A stretch of 64,000 nucleotides of DNA from Symbiodinium natans. Taxonomy: Eukaryota; Sar; Dinophyceae; Suessiales; Symbiodiniaceae. The notes beneath the pieces are model-generated. The model saw nothing but the letters and a program-made list of their open reading frames with translations, ran no database searches and had not been told where the DNA came from. The stretch is taken from positions 318,501-382,500 of the forward strand of contig CAJNDS010000546.1 in assembly GCA_905221605.1 (NCBI GenBank), in the 5' to 3' direction. Position 1 is the first letter of the stretch; each line of letters opens with the position of its first letter. Positions 8,759 to 17,298 of the stretch are shown in pieces. The position numbers were made by a program, and so were the translations under genes.

Positions 8759-8792
8759 TAGAATCACCCGTCCGGGTATATACTCCGAGACG
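8759..8792 (+). CDS. Candidate exon
   Basis: TTGGGGTAG / ESPVRVYTPR / GTTTTAG. Confidence 0.4.
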
Positions 8793-8852
8793 GTTTTAGT
8801 CGGCTCTGTTTGTTTTGGGGGGGTGGGGGGGGGGGGGGGTTGGGGGGCGCGG

Positions 8853-8954
8853 GTTTCCGAAATTAGGTGTACCTTATTGGGGTCCTTATTATAAGGGGAT
8901 CCTACTATTTGGGAATCTATATTGGGGATCCCTTATTTTCGTAAACCCCGTCAG
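8853..8954 (+). mobile_element. F5 element, probable introner
   Basis: GTTTCCGAAATTAGG...CTTATTTTCGTAAACCCCGTCAG: GT at one end and AG at the other, as in 776-874. Confidence 0.5.
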
Positions 8955-8960
8955 GTTAAG

Positions 8961-9038
8961 AAAACATCAAAGTTGTATGCCGTGAAGAGGATCTGATTTC
9001 AGAGGAGGTGTCAGTGTCAGAGAACGGAGGGTCTCACA
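8961..9038 (+). CDS. Candidate exon, acidic/serine-rich
   Basis: Follows the F5 element after GGTTAAG; NIKVVCREEDLISEEVSVSE then NGGSH; donor GTGGGGAG. Confidence 0.55.
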
Positions 9039-9159
9039 GTGGGGAGGGGGGTGGCGATTTCCCCAAACCCTAAACCCTAAACCCTAAACCCTAAACCCTA
9101 AACCCTAAACCCTAAAGCCCCTTGACGGACCTGGGATGCAAATCCGCAGCCTTACTCAG

Positions 9160-9187
9160 GACTCCTACCAGTCTGCTCTGGGCATCG
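9160..9187 (+). CDS. Small candidate exon
   Basis: CTTACTCAG / DSYQSALGI / GC donor GCTTGGGG. May start earlier after CCGCAG. Confidence 0.4.
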
Positions 9188-9191
9188 GCTT

Positions 9192-9291
9192 GGGGTTTAG
9201 GGTTTAGGGTTTAGGGTTTAGGGTTTAGGGTTTAGGGTTTAGGGTTTAGGGTTTAGGGTTTAGGGTTTAGGGTTTAGGGTTTAGGGTTGTT
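9192..9291 (-). repeat. TTTAGGG array, 14 units
   Basis: Perfect units. Confidence 0.95.
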
Positions 9292-9350
9292 TAGGGTTTC
9301 GGGGGGTTTCAAAAAACCCTATATAAACCCCAAACCCCATACCTTTGCAG

Positions 9351-9431
9351 CCTGGGCCCCCCTCCGAGATCGGAATAGAAACGCCTGATCAGTGGACGTT
9401 CAGCGTTTACATTGCGGGATGGGTTTATGAT
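9351..9431 (+). CDS. Candidate exon, 27 codons
   Basis: Acceptor ATACCTTTGCAG; PSEIGIETPDQWTFSVYIAG then WVYD; donor GTAGGATT. Whole-codon exon of natural-looking composition; family not recognised. Confidence 0.65.
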
Positions 9432-9522
9432 GTAGGATTTAGGATTTAGGGTTTAGGGTTCAGGGTTTGGGGTTCGGGGATTAGGGTTCAGGGTTTCGGG
9501 TAGGGTTCAGGGTTGAGCTGAG

Positions 9523-9561
9523 GAAACACAATGAGCAAACGAGTTTGTGGACACTTCATAG
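9523..9561 (+). CDS. Candidate exon
   Basis: GAGCTGAG / KHNEQTSLWTLH / GC donor GCTGGTG. Confidence 0.45.
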
Positions 9562-9570
9562 GCTGGTGTA

Positions 9571-9652
9571 GACCGTTCCGTGGTCTCTTAATATGGTCTC
9601 TTACCTTCCTTTAAAAGGTTCTGAAGTAGCGCTTAGTAAGGGACCATGTATC
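9571..9652. mobile_element. F6 element
   Basis: CGTGGTCTCTTAATATGGTC...AAAAGGTTCTGAAG...TAAGGGACCATGTATC. Confidence 0.5.
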
Positions 9653-9717
9653 TACCCCAAGAACACTAAACCCTAACCCCTCAAGAGCGAGCCAGCCTCT
9701 TTATCTGCCTTTCCAAG

Positions 9718-9777
9718 GACCCCGGTTCAGGACTCCCAGCTGCAGGGAGCCAACTTTGCATAAAGCAGAGACAATTA
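9718..9777 (+). CDS. Candidate exon, 20 codons
   Basis: Pyrimidine-rich acceptor TCTGCCTTTCCAAG; DPGSGLPAAGSQLCIKQRQL; donor GTGTTTAGGG. Confidence 0.55.
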
Positions 9778-9873
9778 GTGTTTAGGGTCAAGGGTTTAGG
9801 GTTCGGGTGTAGCGGTTACTTGAATGTGTAGATTTAGGGTTCAAGGGGTGGTAGCTATAATCTGGGCATACAG

Positions 9874-9908
9874 GCGCCCGAAAATGGGCACCACCAATCA
9901 GAACTCTC
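9874..9908 (+). CDS. Candidate exon
   Basis: GGGCATACAG / APENGHHQSEL / GTTGCCC. A second frame is open too. Confidence 0.4.
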
Positions 9909-9989
9909 GTTGCCCTCTTGAAACCCCACACTGATAACTTCCGATGAAAACCTCCCAGTACAACCCTCAACCCTGAATCCTAAACCCTA

Positions 9990-10090
9990 AACACATCAAA
10001 AATAGGAGTACCCCTTTCATGCCCCAAGTAGAATAGAACCCCTTAACAGGACACTCCAAAGGGTACCCCTATTTCCAGAAACCCCCATAC
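9990..10090. mobile_element. F5 element
   Basis: AAAATAGGAGTACCCC...GGGTACCCCTATTTCCAGAAACCCCCA; directly abuts an F3 element. Confidence 0.5.
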
Positions 10091-10230
10091 TTGCAGGTTC
10101 ATGGTACTTATTATCCAATTATAACTGTACTTACCACTGTACTTATAACCATGTTATGGCACTTAAGGGGCTTGTAAGTGGGTTTTAAGTACAGTTATAA
10201 GTGGTTATTAAGTACCATGAACCTCCAAGT
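10090..10230. mobile_element. Palindromic element F3 (TACTTGGAGGTTCATGGTACTTA)
   Basis: TACTTGCAGGTTCATGGTAC...GTACCATGAACCTCCAAGTA with internal AATTATAACTGTACTTA inverted pairs; potential hairpin over its whole length. Confidence 0.7.
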
Positions 10231-10257
10231 ATGGCCCCCAAACCCATCCCAGCTGAG

Positions 10258-10304
10258 GGTTCTTCGGGAGGTCGGGATGCAGCGTGCATGCTCGTGGTTC
10301 GGGG
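10258..10304 (+). CDS. Candidate exon 1 of a phase-linked chain
   Basis: CAGCTGAG acceptor; GSSGGRDAACMLVVR; donor GTCTTAGG. Ends in phase 2, which the next exon completes. Confidence 0.5.
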
Positions 10305-10319
10305 GTCTTAGGGCCATGG

Positions 10320-10440
10320 AAGTTACATGGTCTCTTATTGTAGTCCCTTACCTTCTACTGAAGAGTTCGGTTATACGGGGTCTATGGGGGGGAGGGGGGT
10401 ATGCAAGGGGTCCGCATTTGAGGGCCCATATGAAGGGATT
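10320..10440. mobile_element. F6 element
   Basis: AGTTACATGGTCTCTTATTG...GGGGTATGCAAGGGGTCC...GGGCCCATATGAAGGG. Confidence 0.45.
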
Positions 10441-10441
10441 A

Positions 10442-10569
10442 TGTACTTGGAGGTTCATGGTACTTGTAACAAAATTTACAGCTGTACCTCTAGCCCACTT
10501 GTAAGCCCTTGAGGTGCCCTAATATGGTTCTAAGTGATGGGTAATTCAGTACCATGAACCTCCAAGTAG
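10442..10569 (+). mobile_element. F3 element ending exactly at a splice acceptor
   Basis: Begins GTACTTGGAGGTTCATGG and ends CCATGAACCTCCAAGTAG; coding sequence resumes at the next base, so the terminal AAGTAG acts as the 3' splice site. Confidence 0.6.
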
Positions 10570-10615
10570 CTACGGCGTAGTATCCAAGTCCGTTGCTGTT
10601 GGGGTAGCTTTTTCT
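10570..10615 (+). CDS. Candidate exon 2 of the chain
   Basis: Starts with the one base needed to finish the previous codon; YGVVSKSVAVGVAFS; donor GTAAACCC at 10616, in phase 0. Confidence 0.6.
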
Positions 10616-10714
10616 GTAAACCCTAAACCCTAAACCCTAAACCCTAAACCCTAAACCCTAAACCCTAAACCCTAAACCCTAAACCCTAAACCCTAAACCC
10701 CTCCATCCGTGCAG
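10616..10714 (+). repeat. Intron made almost entirely of CCCTAAA units
   Basis: GTAAACCCTAAACCC...CCATCCGTGCAG. A 99-bp intron whose donor GTAAACCC comes from the C-rich strand of the heptamer, leaving only about 16 bp of non-repeat sequence before AG. Confidence 0.65.
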
Positions 10715-10716
10715 AG

Positions 10717-10790
10717 GAGGCCCTCAACACCTTTTTCCAGTTCGTCGCGCCGGAAACCAACTCCCAGGTCATCGTGCCCGATGCCCAGGG
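10717..10790 (+). CDS. Candidate exon 3 of the chain
   Basis: EALNTFFQFVAPETNSQVIV then PDAQ, strongly GC-biased third positions; GC donor GCTTCGGG. Phase 0 start fits the preceding exon. Confidence 0.65.
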
Positions 10791-10802
10791 GCTTCGGGCT
10801 AG

Positions 10803-10915
10803 GTTTAGGGTTTAGGGTTTAGGGTTTAGGGTTTAGGGTTTAGGGTTTAGGGTTTAGGGTTTAGGGTTTAGGGTTTAGGGTTTAGGGTTTAGGGTTTAGG
10901 GGTTAGGGTTTAGGG
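10803..10915 (-). repeat. TTTAGGG array, 15 units
   Basis: Mirror partner of the CCCTAAA block on the other side of the exon at 10717. Confidence 0.95.
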
Positions 10916-11220
10916 TTCTGGTTGGGATGGCTTTTTCGGGTTTTGGGTTTAGGGTGACTTACAAGCCCGAGTAAGGTAAATACTAGGTGCCCCGAGCCTC
11001 CAAGTATGAACCCTGGGTTGTCTGGCCACACCTAAACCCCCCAAAAACCCCAAAGGCCACGAACCCTAAACCCCCTAGCCCTAAACCCTAAACCTAAACA
11101 CTAAACCCTAAACCCTAAACCCTAAACCCTAAACCCTAAACCCTAAACCCTAAACCCTAAACCCTAAACCCCCTAGCCCTAAACCACAAAAACCCTGTGA
11201 ATGAGCCCTTGGGGAGTGAG

Positions 11221-11284
11221 GCTTCGCTCCTTGGCGCACATGCTCAAGCAGACGATGCCAGCGCTGCCCGCGGGCCGGCTCCAG
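11221..11284 (+). CDS. Candidate exon 4 of the chain
   Basis: GGGGAGTGAG acceptor; LRSLAHMLKQTMPALPAGRL; strong donor GTATGC. Phase fits exon 3. Confidence 0.6.
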
Positions 11285-11442
11285 GTATGCCTGCCGCCCG
11301 AAACCCTAAGCACCTGCAACCCTACACCTTACAGGGTTTAGGGTTTAGGGTTTGGGGTTTAGGGTGTAGGGCTTAGGCTTGGAGGTTTTGGCACTCAAAA
11401 TGTAGGGATATACGTACGTTAATTGGGCTGATAAGTAACCAG

Positions 11443-11526
11443 AAGCTCCAAAACCCTCCCTCAAGGACCTCAGCGCCCATGTATGGGGCCTGCTCACGAC
11501 ATCTTACAGTGTGTTTGTGGTTCTAG
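11443..11526 (+). CDS. Candidate exon, 27 codons
   Basis: AAGTAACCAG acceptor; either SSKTLPQGPQRPCMGPAHDI with donor GTAAGGG at 11527, or KLQNPPSRTSAPMYGACSRH in phase with the previous exon and donor GTGTGT at about 11510. Confidence 0.5.
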   Translation, partial: KLQNPPSRTSAPMYGACSRHLTVCLWF

Positions 11527-11699
11527 GTAAGGGTTTTGGGTTTAGGGTTTAGGGTTTAGGGTTTTGGGGATTTAGGGATTTGGGCAAAGCTTCTAAACCC
11601 TACGGAGCTCCATGTCCTCCTAAAGCTCCTCAAGCTCAATGAAGACAGACATGGGCTGTGTTACGTTTGAAGCAGCGTGTGCGTGTGTATGCGTACACC

Positions 11700-11815
11700 A
11701 TACATACATACATACATACTTACATACATACATACATACATACATACATGTCTCTCTCTCTCTCTATATATATGTATAAATGCACATATATATATACATA
11801 TATAGAAATATATTG
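11700..11815. repeat. TACA / CT / TA microsatellites
   Basis: About 14 CATA/TACA tetranucleotides, then (TC)n and TATATA runs. Confidence 0.9.
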
Positions 11816-12070
11816 TACCCAGGCCTTTCACGTCCCGAAAGGCCCCCCTAAGGCACCTACAACAATAGCACAACCCGCCCCCCCCCCCCCCCCCCCCACA
11901 TGCCCCGCATGTGGCTGTGGGAGATCCAGGCTGATGTGCTCGGTAACCCTAAACCCTAAACCCTAAACCCTAAACCCTAAACCCTAAACCCAATTTTACA
12001 TGGGGCCGCTCCTCCGAGCCCTCCTCCTTCCTTAGAAACTTTAGGGGGTTGAGGGTTTAGGATTGGGATT

Positions 12071-12150
12071 TTGCCCCTTATACTAACAGTCCTAAGAGTC
12101 CTAATACGGATTATAGTAGGGGTTACTATAATCCCGATTAAGGACTGTTA
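12071..12150. mobile_element. Palindromic element F7 (CCCCTTATACTAACAGTCCTTA)
   Basis: GCCCCTTATACTAACAGTCC...AATCCCGATTAAGGACTGTTA. Confidence 0.6.
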
Positions 12151-12521
12151 GGGTTTATAGGGCTTTTGGGTTTTATAGGGTTTTTAGGGTTTGTAGGGTT
12201 TATAGGGTTTAGGGTTTAGGCTTTAGATTTTGTTTTAGGTCTTTTGGGTTTTAGCAGTAGGACATTGGGACTATTACTGGGTCAAAGAGCGCCCCTGAAC
12301 CCCCCTCCCCCCCTCAAAAAACAAGAGTCCTAGTCAAGAAGTGCCTCTTCTCAAAGAGCCCAAAAATGCATAAACCCCATACCCTATCAACACCAAACCC
12401 TATAAACCCTAAACCCTTAACCCTAATCCCTAAACCCTAAACCCTAAACCCCAAACCCTTAATAAACCCCAAACCCTAAACTCTGAACTCCCTGTACGCC
12501 CGTACTCACCCTACTCTCGAG

Positions 12522-12571
12522 GACGCCATGGCGCTCTTTCAGAAGTTGCGTGCATTACAGACGCTTGCAAG
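12522..12571 (+). CDS. Candidate exon
   Basis: CTACTCTCGAG acceptor; DAMALFQKLRALQTLA; GC donor GCCACCG. CCCTAAA before, TTTAGGG after. Confidence 0.55.
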
Positions 12572-12849
12572 GCCACCGAGTTGCTTCGGGTTTAGGGTTT
12601 AGGGTTTAGGGTTTAGGGTTTAGGGTTTAGGGAGACTGAGCCCTAAAGGCCCATGCAACTAAATAGGGAACACTGGGGCCTCAGCGTAGCTCCCTTTTTG
12701 GGGACTTTGGCGCCTACGCTTGTAATCATGAGGTACATGAACCCTTGGTAGGGTTTCGGGGATAGAGGCCCGAAACCCTAAACCCCAAACCCCAAACCCC
12801 AGACCCTAAGCCCTAAACCCTAAACCCTAACCCCTAAACCCTAAACCCT

Positions 12850-13400
12850 ATACCCTGTTCAGGGGATGGGGTTCACGGTTGCAGGGTGGCGGTGCGGCGG
12901 TGCAGGGGGAGGGGAGGGGGGGGGGGGGGGGGAAGGGGGCCGCACCCGAAAAGACGAGCCCGAAAATCTTATGATATGGGGGTCCTTACTTACAGGCTTG
13001 AGGGTACACAGCTCACCATGTGTATATATATCTATATATCTATCTATATATCTATCTATATACATATGTATTTATATTTATTTTTATATTTATACTTATA
13101 CAAATTAATTGTTTGTTTATTTATTCATTATGTGTTTCGTTATTGCTGTTATTTCTTTTTTGTTTCTACATATTGTCGTCTGTCTTTTTAGTATGGGTGA
13201 TGTAATTGTATGTGTATATGTATATGTGTGTATATATATATATATATGTATGTATGTAAGCATGCACGCATGCATGTATGTAAACGTATTATGTTTTGCA
13301 TACACTCATAACGGTCTGTCTACCTGTCCATTTAGCCTCATCTAGCCTCGACATCCGAAGCTGTGAGCCTTCAAACGCTCTAACACATCCCAACTTCTCA
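12850..13400. other. Intronic or intergenic AT-rich block
   Basis: A G-run, then about 350 bp of TATATCTA/TATATG and T-rich sequence, quite unlike the GC-rich surroundings. No credible gene seen. Confidence 0.6.
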
Positions 13401-13470
13401 ACCTAAACCCTAAACCCTAGACCCTAGAACACTTTCTGTTCTCCTACAGCTTAGGACATAGTTCTTGGGA

Positions 13471-13582
13471 TGTTCCCCCTCACTTCCCCTTGTAATACCA
13501 GTCCTTAAGAGCTTATAGGGATTGTCACGGGGGAGGTTTTAGAATCCCTATTAAGGACTGTTAGTATAGGGGGGAAAATCCC
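13471..13582. mobile_element. F7 element
   Basis: TTCCCCCTCACTTCCCCTTG...ATTAAGGACTGTTAGTATAGGGGGGAA; right end intact, left end diverged. Confidence 0.5.
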
Positions 13583-13673
13583 AACGTAGTTCCCATGAAT
13601 CCCCGGTTTAGGGTTTAGGGTTTAGGGTTTCGGGTTTAGGTTTTAGGTTTCAAGGCAAATGCCTCCTTGGCAG

Positions 13674-13750
13674 GACTGGATTGTGCGACATGGTGGCGCA
13701 ACCGGATGAGGCACTGACAACCAAATCGAGCCTCTCCTTTCTGCTTTCAG
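13674..13750 (+). CDS. Candidate exon, 25 codons
   Basis: CCTTGGCAG acceptor; TGLCDMVAQPDEALTTKSSL then SFLLS; donor GTCTGGC. Phase matches the exon ending at 12571. Confidence 0.6.
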
Positions 13751-13769
13751 GTCTGGCACTGCCGGGAGG

Positions 13770-13961
13770 TTCGTAGTACTTAATAACCCAATTATGTCCG
13801 TACCCTGGGTTTAGGGTTTAGGGTTTAGGGTTTAGGGCTTAGGGTTTAGGGTTTAGGGTTTAGGGATCCAATTACTAACCACATTGGGGCACTTAAAGGG
13901 CTCATTAGTCATTAGTACAGTTGCAATTGGGTAATTATTGAGTACCGCGAACCTCCAAGTG
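13770..13961. mobile_element. F3 element interrupted by a TTTAGGG block
   Basis: GGGAGGTTCGTAGTACTTAATAACC...GTACCGCGAACCTCCAAGT, with about 66 bp of TTTAGGG units (13800-13866) inserted after the left arm. Confidence 0.6.
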
Positions 13962-13999
13962 ATCCAGCATACACCAGTGATTTCTTCGGACCGAGACCC

Positions 14000-14690
14000 T
14001 CAACCCTAAACCCTAAACACCGCACATGGTTGGACCAAAGCGAAGTCCATCCTGTTTGAAGGGCTTTCAGGGGCTTTTTAGGGGATCTTGCGCGTTCGGG
14101 TATAGGGCTTAAGCTTCTTGCGTGGCCGGGCAGAATTTATGAACTACAAGTGTCTAGGGTGCACGGCTCAGGGTAGCTTAGGACCTTCTTTCTGATTCGG
14201 GTTTAGGGTTTAGGGTTTAGGGTTTAGGGTTTAGGGTTTAGGGTTTAGGGTTTAGGGTTTAGGGCGTTCAGGGTTTAGGATTGAGGGTTCAGGGGACTCT
14301 CAGTCGACCCTAAACACTACAAACAATTATACCGTAGCAAGGGCCATGAAAGCACGACGATCCCTAAGTACGCGACCTAAACGAGGCTCGGGGCTTGCGA
14401 CTGTTAGTCTGGGTTGTGTCAATGGTTTTCAAGGTTTAGGGTTTAGGGTTTAGGGTTTAGGGTTTAGGGTTTAGGGTGTAGGGCTTCGAGGCTTTGGTGC
14501 TTAGCCCTGGGGGCGTAGACGGTGTTCAAGGTTCCGAGTTTAGGGTTTCGGGCTTCGGGGGTTTGCTGCTTAGGGTTGAGGGCTTAGGGGCATGGACATG
14601 CTTCTTACCATCTTGCTTTGTCTTTCTTTCGCTTCGTGCCCCGGGTCATTAGGGCCCAGGCTTTCTAGATCATTCTAGGCTTACTAGAAG
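14000..14690. other. Non-coding stretch
   Basis: TTTAGGG blocks at 14198-14265 and 14431-14480 with diverged spacer; no exon with two convincing splice sites seen. Confidence 0.5.
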
Positions 14691-14692
14691 CT

Positions 14693-14796
14693 CTAAGGGT
14701 CCATGTACCTAAACATGGAATACTTTGGGCCTCAGAGTACCTACTAGGGCTTTTGGGGCCCAAGTAGAGAACAATGAGGTACATGGACCCTTAGGG
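14693..14796. mobile_element. F1 element, complete
   Basis: CTAAGGGTCCATGTACCTAA...GAGGTACATGGACCCTTAGGG; inner AATACTT...GGGCCCAAGTA also pair. Confidence 0.75.
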
Positions 14797-14806
14797 AAGG
14801 TCATTA

Positions 14807-14906
14807 GGGTTTAGGGTTTAGGGTTTAGGGTTTAGTGTTTAGGGTTTAGGGTTTAGGGTTTAGGGTTTAGGGTTTAGGGTTTAGGGTTTAGGGTTTAGGG
14901 TTTAGG
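14807..14906 (-). repeat. TTTAGGG array, 14 units
   Basis: Starts 10 bp after an F1 element. Confidence 0.95.
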
Positions 14907-15041
14907 GGGCTGTTTGTAGAGTTCCTGGAGGGTTGTTGTCGGGTCACCCTGGAGTGGGCTTTTCAGTCTTCCGAGGGCCCTAAACCCTAAACCCTAAACC
15001 CTTAACCCTAAACCCTAAACCCTAAACCCCCAGTTTTCAAG

Positions 15042-15102
15042 ACCGGCCACCCAGCATGAGCGAAGGTCAGGAGGCAGCATGCCATGGCTCCCAGCGACTT
15101 CT
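15042..15102 (+). CDS. Candidate exon, 20 codons
   Basis: CAGTTTTCAAG acceptor; PATQHERRSGGSMPWLPATS; donor GTGGACTC, phase 0. Confidence 0.5.
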
Positions 15103-15235
15103 GTGGACTCTAAACCCTAAACCCGATACCCGAAACCCGATATTCTGAACCCTAGGCCCAAAACCCTAAACCCTAAACCCTAAACCCTAAACCCTAAACC
15201 CTAAACCCTAAACCCTAAACCCTAAACCCTCGCAG

Positions 15236-15337
15236 AAGGGCGGGGATGTCGGCGTCCTGGAAGTGCAGGCAAGCGACCCTTCAGCTTCCGCGGTCTCGGA
15301 GGTTACGCCGTTCAGGTCGATGTCCTATGGCAACGGG
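15236..15337 (+). CDS. Upstream coding extension of the FNIP-repeat gene
   Basis: After CTCGCAG at the edge of a CCCTAAA array, 34 codons (KGGDVGVLEVQASDPSASAV then SEVTPFRSMSYGNG) lie in the same frame as the FNIP block and look coding. A TAG at 15338-15340 separates them. It may be a true stop (making this 5' leader), a nonsense mutation, recoding, or a tiny intron from GTAGGG. Confidence 0.5.
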
Positions 15338-15340
15338 TAG

Positions 15341-17269
15341 GGAAGTGGTGGAAGCGATAGCAGCCAAAGTCGGCCCTCGGAATCCCTCGTGCTGACCTCT
15401 GGTGGCAGTGTGCTCGATCTGCGCAGGCCCCTGCTGGAACAGGTGAGGAACGACGAAGTCACCTACGTGGCTCAACCCGTCGGTGCGGGTCAGGCCGCAG
15501 CGAGTTTGAAGAAAATGCTTGCGGCGAAAGCCTTGAATCCGGCGGATGCGTGCGCTCTCAACGCAGTGGTCTCCTTGACCTTTGGCTGGCACTTGAACGA
15601 GAGCTTGGAGGGGATCCAGCTGCCCAGCACTCTGCAGACGTTGACGTTTGGCTACAAGTTCTTCCAGAGTCTGGAAGGTATCCAGCTGCCCAGCACCCTG
15701 CAGACGTTGACATTTGGCCACAAGTTCAACCAGAGTCTGGAGGGGATCCAGCTGCCCATCACGCTGCAGACGTTGACATTTGGAAATGACTTCAACCAAA
15801 GTTTGCAAGGAATCCAGCTGCCCAGCACCCTGCAGACGTTGACATTTGGGTACACGTTCAACCAGAGTTTGGAGGGCATTCAGCTGCCCAGCACCCTGCA
15901 TGCGTTAGCGTTTGGCTTTCACTTCAACCAGAGCTTGGCGGGCATCCAGCTGCCAAGCACTCTGCAGTCGTTGACGTTTGGACATGACTTCAACCAGAGT
16001 TTGGAAGGGATCCAGCTGCCCAGGACCCTGCAGACATTGACGTTTGGAGAGAAGTTCAATCAGAGCTTGGAGACGATCCAGCTGCCCGGCACTCTGCAGA
16101 CGTTGACGTTTGGACATGACTACAACCAGAGTTTGGAAGGGATCAATTTGGCCAGCGCCCTGCAGACATTGACGTTTGGACATGACTTTAACCAGGGTAT
16201 GGATGGGATTCAGCTGCCTAGCACACTGCAGACGTTGACGCTTGGCAACCAGAGTCTGGAGGGGATCCAGCTGCCCAGCACCCTGCAGACATTGAAGTTG
16301 GGCTTTCACTTTGACCAGAGTTTGGAGGGAATCCATTTGCCCAGCGCGCTGCAGACGTTGACGTTTGGCGACAAGTTCAACCAGAGCTTGGAGAGGATCC
16401 AGCTGCCCAGCACCCTGCAGACGTTGACATTTGGCTACAAGTTCGACCAGAGTCTGGAGGGGATCCAGCTGCCCAGCACTCTGCAGACGTTGACATTTGG
16501 AAATGACTTCAACCAAAGTTTGGAAGGGATCCAGCTGCCCAGCACCCTGCAGACATTGACTTTTGGGTACAAATTCAGCCAGAGTTTGGAGGGGATCCAG
16601 CTGCCCAGCACCCTGCAGACATTGAAGCTGGGCTTTCACTTTGACCAGAGTTTGGAGGGGATCCACTTGCCCAGCACCCTGCGGACGTTGATGTTTGGCT
16701 TCATGTTCAACCAGAGCCTGGAGGGCTTCCAGCTTCCCAGCTCTCTGCAGACGTTGACATTTGGACATGACTTCAACCAGAGTTTGAAGGGGATCCAGCT
16801 GCCCAGCACCTTGCAGACGTTGACATTTGGCTACAAGTTCAATCAGAGTCTGGAGGGGATCCAGCTGCCCAGCACGCTGCAGACGCTGACGTTTGGACAT
16901 GATTACACCCGGAGTTTGGCAGGGATCCAACTGCCTCCCAGCCTGCAGACGTTGACGTTCGGCGATTTGTTCAACCAGACCTTGGCGGGCATCCAGCTGC
17001 CCAGCACCCTGCAGACGTTGACGTTCGGTTTTCACTTCAACCAGAGCTTGGAGGGGATCCAGCTGCCCAGCGCCCTGCAGACATTGAAGTTTGGGTACAC
17101 GTTCAACCAGAGTTTGGAGGGAATCCAGTGGCCCAGCACCCTGCAGACGTTGACGTTTGGCGAGGAGTTCGACCAGAGTTTCGAGGGGTTCAATCTCCCC
17201 AACAGCCTGCAAATTGTCCAGTTATGGCTGTTTCGTGTTGCCACAGCCATGAGTACAGCAGAGGTATAA
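15341..17269 (+). CDS. FNIP-type leucine-rich-repeat protein, 25 repeats
   Basis: Open frame with first ATG at 15515, preceded in frame by LDLRRPLLEQVRNDEV. It carries 25 tandem 22-residue units of consensus FNQSLEGIQLPSTLQTLTFG plus two variable residues (usually HD, YK, FH, ND), ending FNLPNSLQIVQLW and TAA at 17267. This matches FNIP repeats, an LRR subclass known from Dictyostelium and giant viruses; such solenoids usually bind proteins. No kinase, signal peptide or membrane segment is seen. Unit 11 lacks three residues. Units with KLGFHFDQSLEGIHLPS occur twice, five units apart, showing block duplication. A donor-like GAG/GTATAAGAGG at 17264 means the frame may be spliced on rather than stop. 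Cellular role unknown. Confidence 0.85.
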   Translation, partial: GSGGSDSSQSRPSESLVLTSGGSVLDLRRPLLEQVRNDEVTYVAQPVGAGQAAASLKKMLAAKALNPADACALNAVVSLTFGWHLNESLEGIQLPSTLQTLTFGYKFFQSLEGIQLPSTLQTLTFGHKFNQSLEGIQLPITLQTLTFGNDFNQSLQGIQLPSTLQTLTFGYTFNQSLEGIQLPSTLHALAFGFHFNQSLAGIQLPSTLQSLTFGHDFNQSLEGIQLPRTLQTLTFGEKFNQSLETIQLPGTLQTLTFGHDYNQSLEGINLASALQTLTFGHDFNQGMDGIQLPSTLQTLTLGNQSLEGIQLPSTLQTLKLGFHFDQSLEGIHLPSALQTLTFGDKFNQSLERIQLPSTLQTLTFGYKFDQSLEGIQLPSTLQTLTFGNDFNQSLEGIQLPSTLQTLTFGYKFSQSLEGIQLPSTLQTLKLGFHFDQSLEGIHLPSTLRTLMFGFMFNQSLEGFQLPSSLQTLTFGHDFNQSLKGIQLPSTLQTLTFGYKFNQSLEGIQLPSTLQTLTFGHDYTRSLAGIQLPPSLQTLTFGDLFNQTLAGIQLPSTLQTLTFGFHFNQSLEGIQLPSALQTLKFGYTFNQSLEGIQWPSTLQTLTFGEEFDQSFEGFNLPNSLQIVQLWLFRVATAMSTAEV

Positions 17270-17298
17270 GAGGGTATGCTTGGATGACTCGAAAACCC

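Noticed and set aside
11658-11966. 102-codon frame with YIHTYIHTYIHT
   Set aside because: Translation of a CATA microsatellite followed by poly-C.
15905-17212. 435-codon minus-strand frame over the FNIP gene (and a 206-codon one at 15281-15901)
   Set aside because: Periodic shadow of the plus-strand repeats; starts inside the array and has no independent support.
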